Positions 61,954 through 64,000 of a DNA stretch of 64,000 nt are shown in pieces. Location: assembly GCF_015222005.1 (NCBI RefSeq), contig NZ_JADFFL010000003.1, positions 496,001-560,000 of the forward strand, written 5' to 3'. Both the position numbers and the translations under genes were made by a program. Numbering within the stretch: position 1 is the stretch's first letter; each line of letters begins with the position of its first letter. The notes under the pieces are model-generated. The model did not search any database. It was not told the origin of the DNA and saw nothing but the letters and a program-made list of their open reading frames with translations. The DNA comes from Mucilaginibacter myungsuensis (GTDB taxonomy: Bacteria > Bacteroidota > Bacteroidia > Sphingobacteriales > Sphingobacteriaceae).

Positions 61954-63411
61954 CTACTTTTTCTGAGCGATCATCTTCTTAACCACATCCATTGCATTTT
62001 TATCGTCATTGACCGCACGATCAGGTAGCACGCCCCGCCCGTCGCATTTGCCGCATGCTAATAGGAAACGCCTGTCGGATATAGCTACATCAAGTTTTGT
62101 ATTGGGCAACACCACGCTTACCCAATCGCCGGTAAAGCAGGTCGGCTCGCCTGTTTCCTGTCCCACTATTGCCCCTAATTGATAGCACTTGAAAGCTGCG
62201 GCAAATATCGCGGCGGACGAGTACGTACTATTACCGGTCAGCAAATAGATGTCGCCCTTAAATAAAAGATCGTTCTTAGGTGGCGTGACGGGCTGAAAAG
62301 TTTGCGTTACCATAGTGCCATTTCGCGCCGTCAACAACAATTTTCGCCCTGCTTCCAGCCTGATATAAATTGGGTAATACAGGTAATGATACCATTTGAA
62401 CCAACCGGCAAATTTGCGGTTAGCCTGTATCAGGTCTCGTTTCGACTCTTTACTTACCTTGATATCGACCTGTGTATATTGCGCTACAGGTTTATCGGTG
62501 ATATACTCATAAAGTATCTGGTTAAGCCGGGTGGTCCCGCCATCATTATTCCTGATATCAATGATCAGATCTTTTAACCCCGCCTTCCTGATCCTGGTAA
62601 ATACGCTATCGCAAAACGGCCTGAAATTTTCCAGATCGGCACAGGCTTTGTATTCAAGTACTCCTATTCGCTGGTCGGGTAATTCATAGTAAGCATAGTT
62701 AGGATACCTGATCAGATAGTTCTTGGCTTCGCTTTGTGGTTTGGCGCGCAGCTGATCTACTTGTTCCAATTTTGCTCCCGTCATCACAATTTCTTTTACA
62801 GCGTCGCCATCAGCGTAAGTGATCTTAAACTGCTTCATCATCCCGTAACTCACCCAAAACATCCTGCTAAAGTCTCCCGAACAATAACTCTCTTCGTAGC
62901 GGTCATTTTCCGGATTGTAGCTGCCTAATATTTTATCAACAATATCCTGAGCCGGTACGCCATTGATGCTTTTGATCTGGGTATTATAAGGCAGATCCGC
63001 CTTTCTCGAATTAACGAACAACATCCTTTTGTATATCCTAACGGGCAGCGGAAAAAACAGACCGTCCCTATCAATATATTGCTGTATTTCCTCGCCCGGC
63101 GCATTGACGTAATTATGCCCGTCTTTGATCACATCGAACACCATCGGCGCAAACATATTCATAAAGTCCATGCGGTTAAGTGGTTTGGTTATCCGGGCTT
63201 TGAGCTGTTCGTAGCGTTTAAGGACAGTATCCCTTGGTGTCTCTTTAAAATAATTGGGGTGGATCTCCTCAAACTTCTTCAGCAGCGCATCCAGATCCTG
63301 ATGTAGTTGAGCTACTGGGTACTTTTTGTAATAGCTGACGGTATCAAAGACCTGCGCTAACGAGGTGTTGGTGATCAATGTCAGGACGAGGAAAAGGAGT
63401 TTGACTTTCAT
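61954..63411 (-). CDS. S41-family-like secreted protein
   Basis: 485 residues with a signal peptide (KLLFLVLTLITNTSLA-Q). An N-terminal helical S41-like region (LHQDLDALLKKFEEIHPNYF, HNYVNAPGEE) precedes a PDZ-like stretch (IKSINGVPAQDIVDKILGSY) and the core (DLIIDIRNNDGGTTRLNQIL, YLLTGNSTYSSAAIFAAAFK, VGQETGEPT). The serine in STYSSAA is the likely nucleophile. The typical S41 K/E pair is not obvious, so peptidase activity is uncertain; family assignment is good. Confidence 0.85.
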   Translation of the reverse strand: MKVKLLFLVLTLITNTSLAQVFDTVSYYKKYPVAQLHQDLDALLKKFEEIHPNYFKETPRDTVLKRYEQLKARITKPLNRMDFMNMFAPMVFDVIKDGHNYVNAPGEEIQQYIDRDGLFFPLPVRIYKRMLFVNSRKADLPYNTQIKSINGVPAQDIVDKILGSYNPENDRYEESYCSGDFSRMFWVSYGMMKQFKITYADGDAVKEIVMTGAKLEQVDQLRAKPQSEAKNYLIRYPNYAYYELPDQRIGVLEYKACADLENFRPFCDSVFTRIRKAGLKDLIIDIRNNDGGTTRLNQILYEYITDKPVAQYTQVDIKVSKESKRDLIQANRKFAGWFKWYHYLYYPIYIRLEAGRKLLLTARNGTMVTQTFQPVTPPKNDLLFKGDIYLLTGNSTYSSAAIFAAAFKCYQLGAIVGQETGEPTCFTGDWVSVVLPNTKLDVAISDRRFLLACGKCDGRGVLPDRAVNDDKNAMDVVKKMIAQKK

Positions 63412-63505
63412 GGTGACACGGGTTTAGTACAAGTTCAGCACTTGATAAGGGAATTGCAATGCTCATCTACTTATTTAACATCTTTTAACCTTCGATCTGC
63501 CGGAT

Positions 63506-63603
63506 CCGTCATTGCGAGGAACGAAGCAATCTCTGCACCCAAAGGTCGTCCTTGCATAGCCACTCTGCTAACGTAGAGATTGCTTCGTTCCTCGCTATGA
63601 CGG
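63506..63603. repeat. 98-bp palindromic intergenic element (GTCATTGCGAGGAACGAAGC family)
   Basis: Two arms: GTCATTGCGAGGAACGAAGC plus AATCTCT from 63508, and AGAGATTGCTTCGTTCCTCG plus CTATGAC ending at 63601, paired with one mismatch over about 27 bp. The centre (about 40 bp) is unpaired. GTCATTGCGAGGAACGAAGC-type elements are widespread dispersed repeats in several bacterial phyla (general knowledge). Confidence 0.85.
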
Positions 63604-63627
63604 TTGGTAAAGGTTTATTTAAACGCA

Positions 63628-63661
63628 CAAAGCCCCAATGGATCTCTCCATCGGGGCTTTG
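63628..63661 (-). terminator. Terminator of dnaK
   Basis: CAAAGCCCC ... GGGGCTTTG, with inner pairing ATGGA/TCCAT, 20 bp after the dnaK stop. Confidence 0.85.
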
Positions 63662-63679
63662 CTTTATATATTGATCTGA

Positions 63680-64000
63680 CTATTTTACTTCTTCAAAATC
63701 AACATCGGTCACGCTATCAGCGCCGCCTTGTGGTTGGCCACCACCTTGCTGACCTGCATCCGGACCTGGTGCGCCGCCTTCGGCAGATGCTTTGTACATA
63801 TCCTCAGATGCTGCCTGCCATGCAGCGTTCAACGCGGTTTGAGCAGTTTCGATATCGCCTAAGTTTTTGGCAGCGTAAGCTTCTTTCAACTTGGTCAGGC
63901 CTTCTTCGATCGGTGCTTTTTTGTCAGCAGGGATCTTATCACCGTACTCTTTCAATTGTTTCTCGGTCGAGAAGATCAGCGCGTCAGCCGAGTTCAGTTT
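63680..64000 (-). CDS. dnaK: Chaperone DnaK, C-terminal part (5' end outside window)
   Basis: The frame continues off the right edge. The visible 106 codons are the alpha-helical lid and tail of Hsp70 (KLNSADALIFSTEKQLKEYG, KAPIEEGLTKLKEAYAAKNL, TALNAAWQAASEDMYKASAE) and end in the disordered GGGQPQGGADS and the VDFEEVK-type acidic motif. The terminator at 63628 follows. Identification is secure from the lid and tail alone. Confidence 0.95.
   Translation of the reverse strand, partial: KLNSADALIFSTEKQLKEYGDKIPADKKAPIEEGLTKLKEAYAAKNLGDIETAQTALNAAWQAASEDMYKASAEGGAPGPDAGQQGGGQPQGGADSVTDVDFEEVK

Overview
The window reads as chromosomal DNA from a Bacteroidota bacterium of the Sphingobacteriaceae, most likely Mucilaginibacter or a close relative. 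The reasons are the family content (OMP_b-brl-type TonB-linked barrel, TlpA with a DUF4369-type N-terminus, DUF6515, DUF5777, LA_2272-type surface repeats, many secreted glycoside hydrolases), promoters matching the Bacteroidota -7 motif TAnnTTTG, and start codons that mostly lack a Shine-Dalgarno sequence. The genus is an inference. No rRNA, IS element, transposase, phage module or CRISPR array was seen.

Layout. 1-1.85 kb: an AT-rich gene for a membrane-anchored beta-helix protein, cut by the window edge, beside two initiator tRNA genes and a degenerate third copy; this looks like an island boundary. 1.9-4.4 kb: era and der. 4.4-11 kb: a large intergenic palindromic element, a CBM9/DOMON-like secreted protein, a TonB-linked outer-membrane protein and two overlapping polytopic membrane proteins. 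11-18 kb: PfkB kinase, TetR/thioredoxin-reductase-like pair with an operator over the TetR start codon, tRNA-Asn, GH92 mannosidase, VOC protein, truC. 18-24.5 kb: a membrane protein, glnS, then a minus-strand operon kaiC-kaiB-kaiB-PAS histidine kinase, the most notable system here. 24.7-39.8 kb: secreted and envelope proteins (DUF6515, TlpA, second CBM9-like, clan GH-D-like hydrolase, GHL10), SDR/AraC, a sensorless histidine kinase, a phospholipase-C-like gene interrupted by an in-frame stop, and an XRE-pentapeptide fusion.

39.8-45.2 kb: a likely operon running leftward from a membrane protein and winged-helix regulator through creD, a frameshifted ferritin-like gene and four tandem paralogues of an unnamed four-helix membrane protein, the last of them also frameshifted. 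45.4-53 kb: S41 peptidase, TPR histidine kinase, and a five-gene ECF operon (sigma factor, anti-sigma-like protein with an inner-membrane helix and an outer-membrane barrel, YceI, DUF5777, Rieske). 53-56 kb: two tandemly duplicated PKD/discoidin lipoproteins. 56-64 kb: GH26 mannanase, nudK, MHS transporter, DUF4287, a divergent stress pair (Tat SDR / DUF892), an S41-like protein, and the 3' end of dnaK at the right edge.

How the parts work together. Signalling dominates: the Kai-type clock-like operon, two further histidine kinases, the ECF/anti-sigma pair, and AraC, TetR and XRE regulators. Mannose-related functions (GH92, GH26, NudK) are scattered, with no SusC/SusD pair, so no canonical polysaccharide utilisation locus is present. 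Three genes carry single-base disruptions (34.6, 40.5 and 42.6 kb), which means real decay or base-calling errors; reads would decide.
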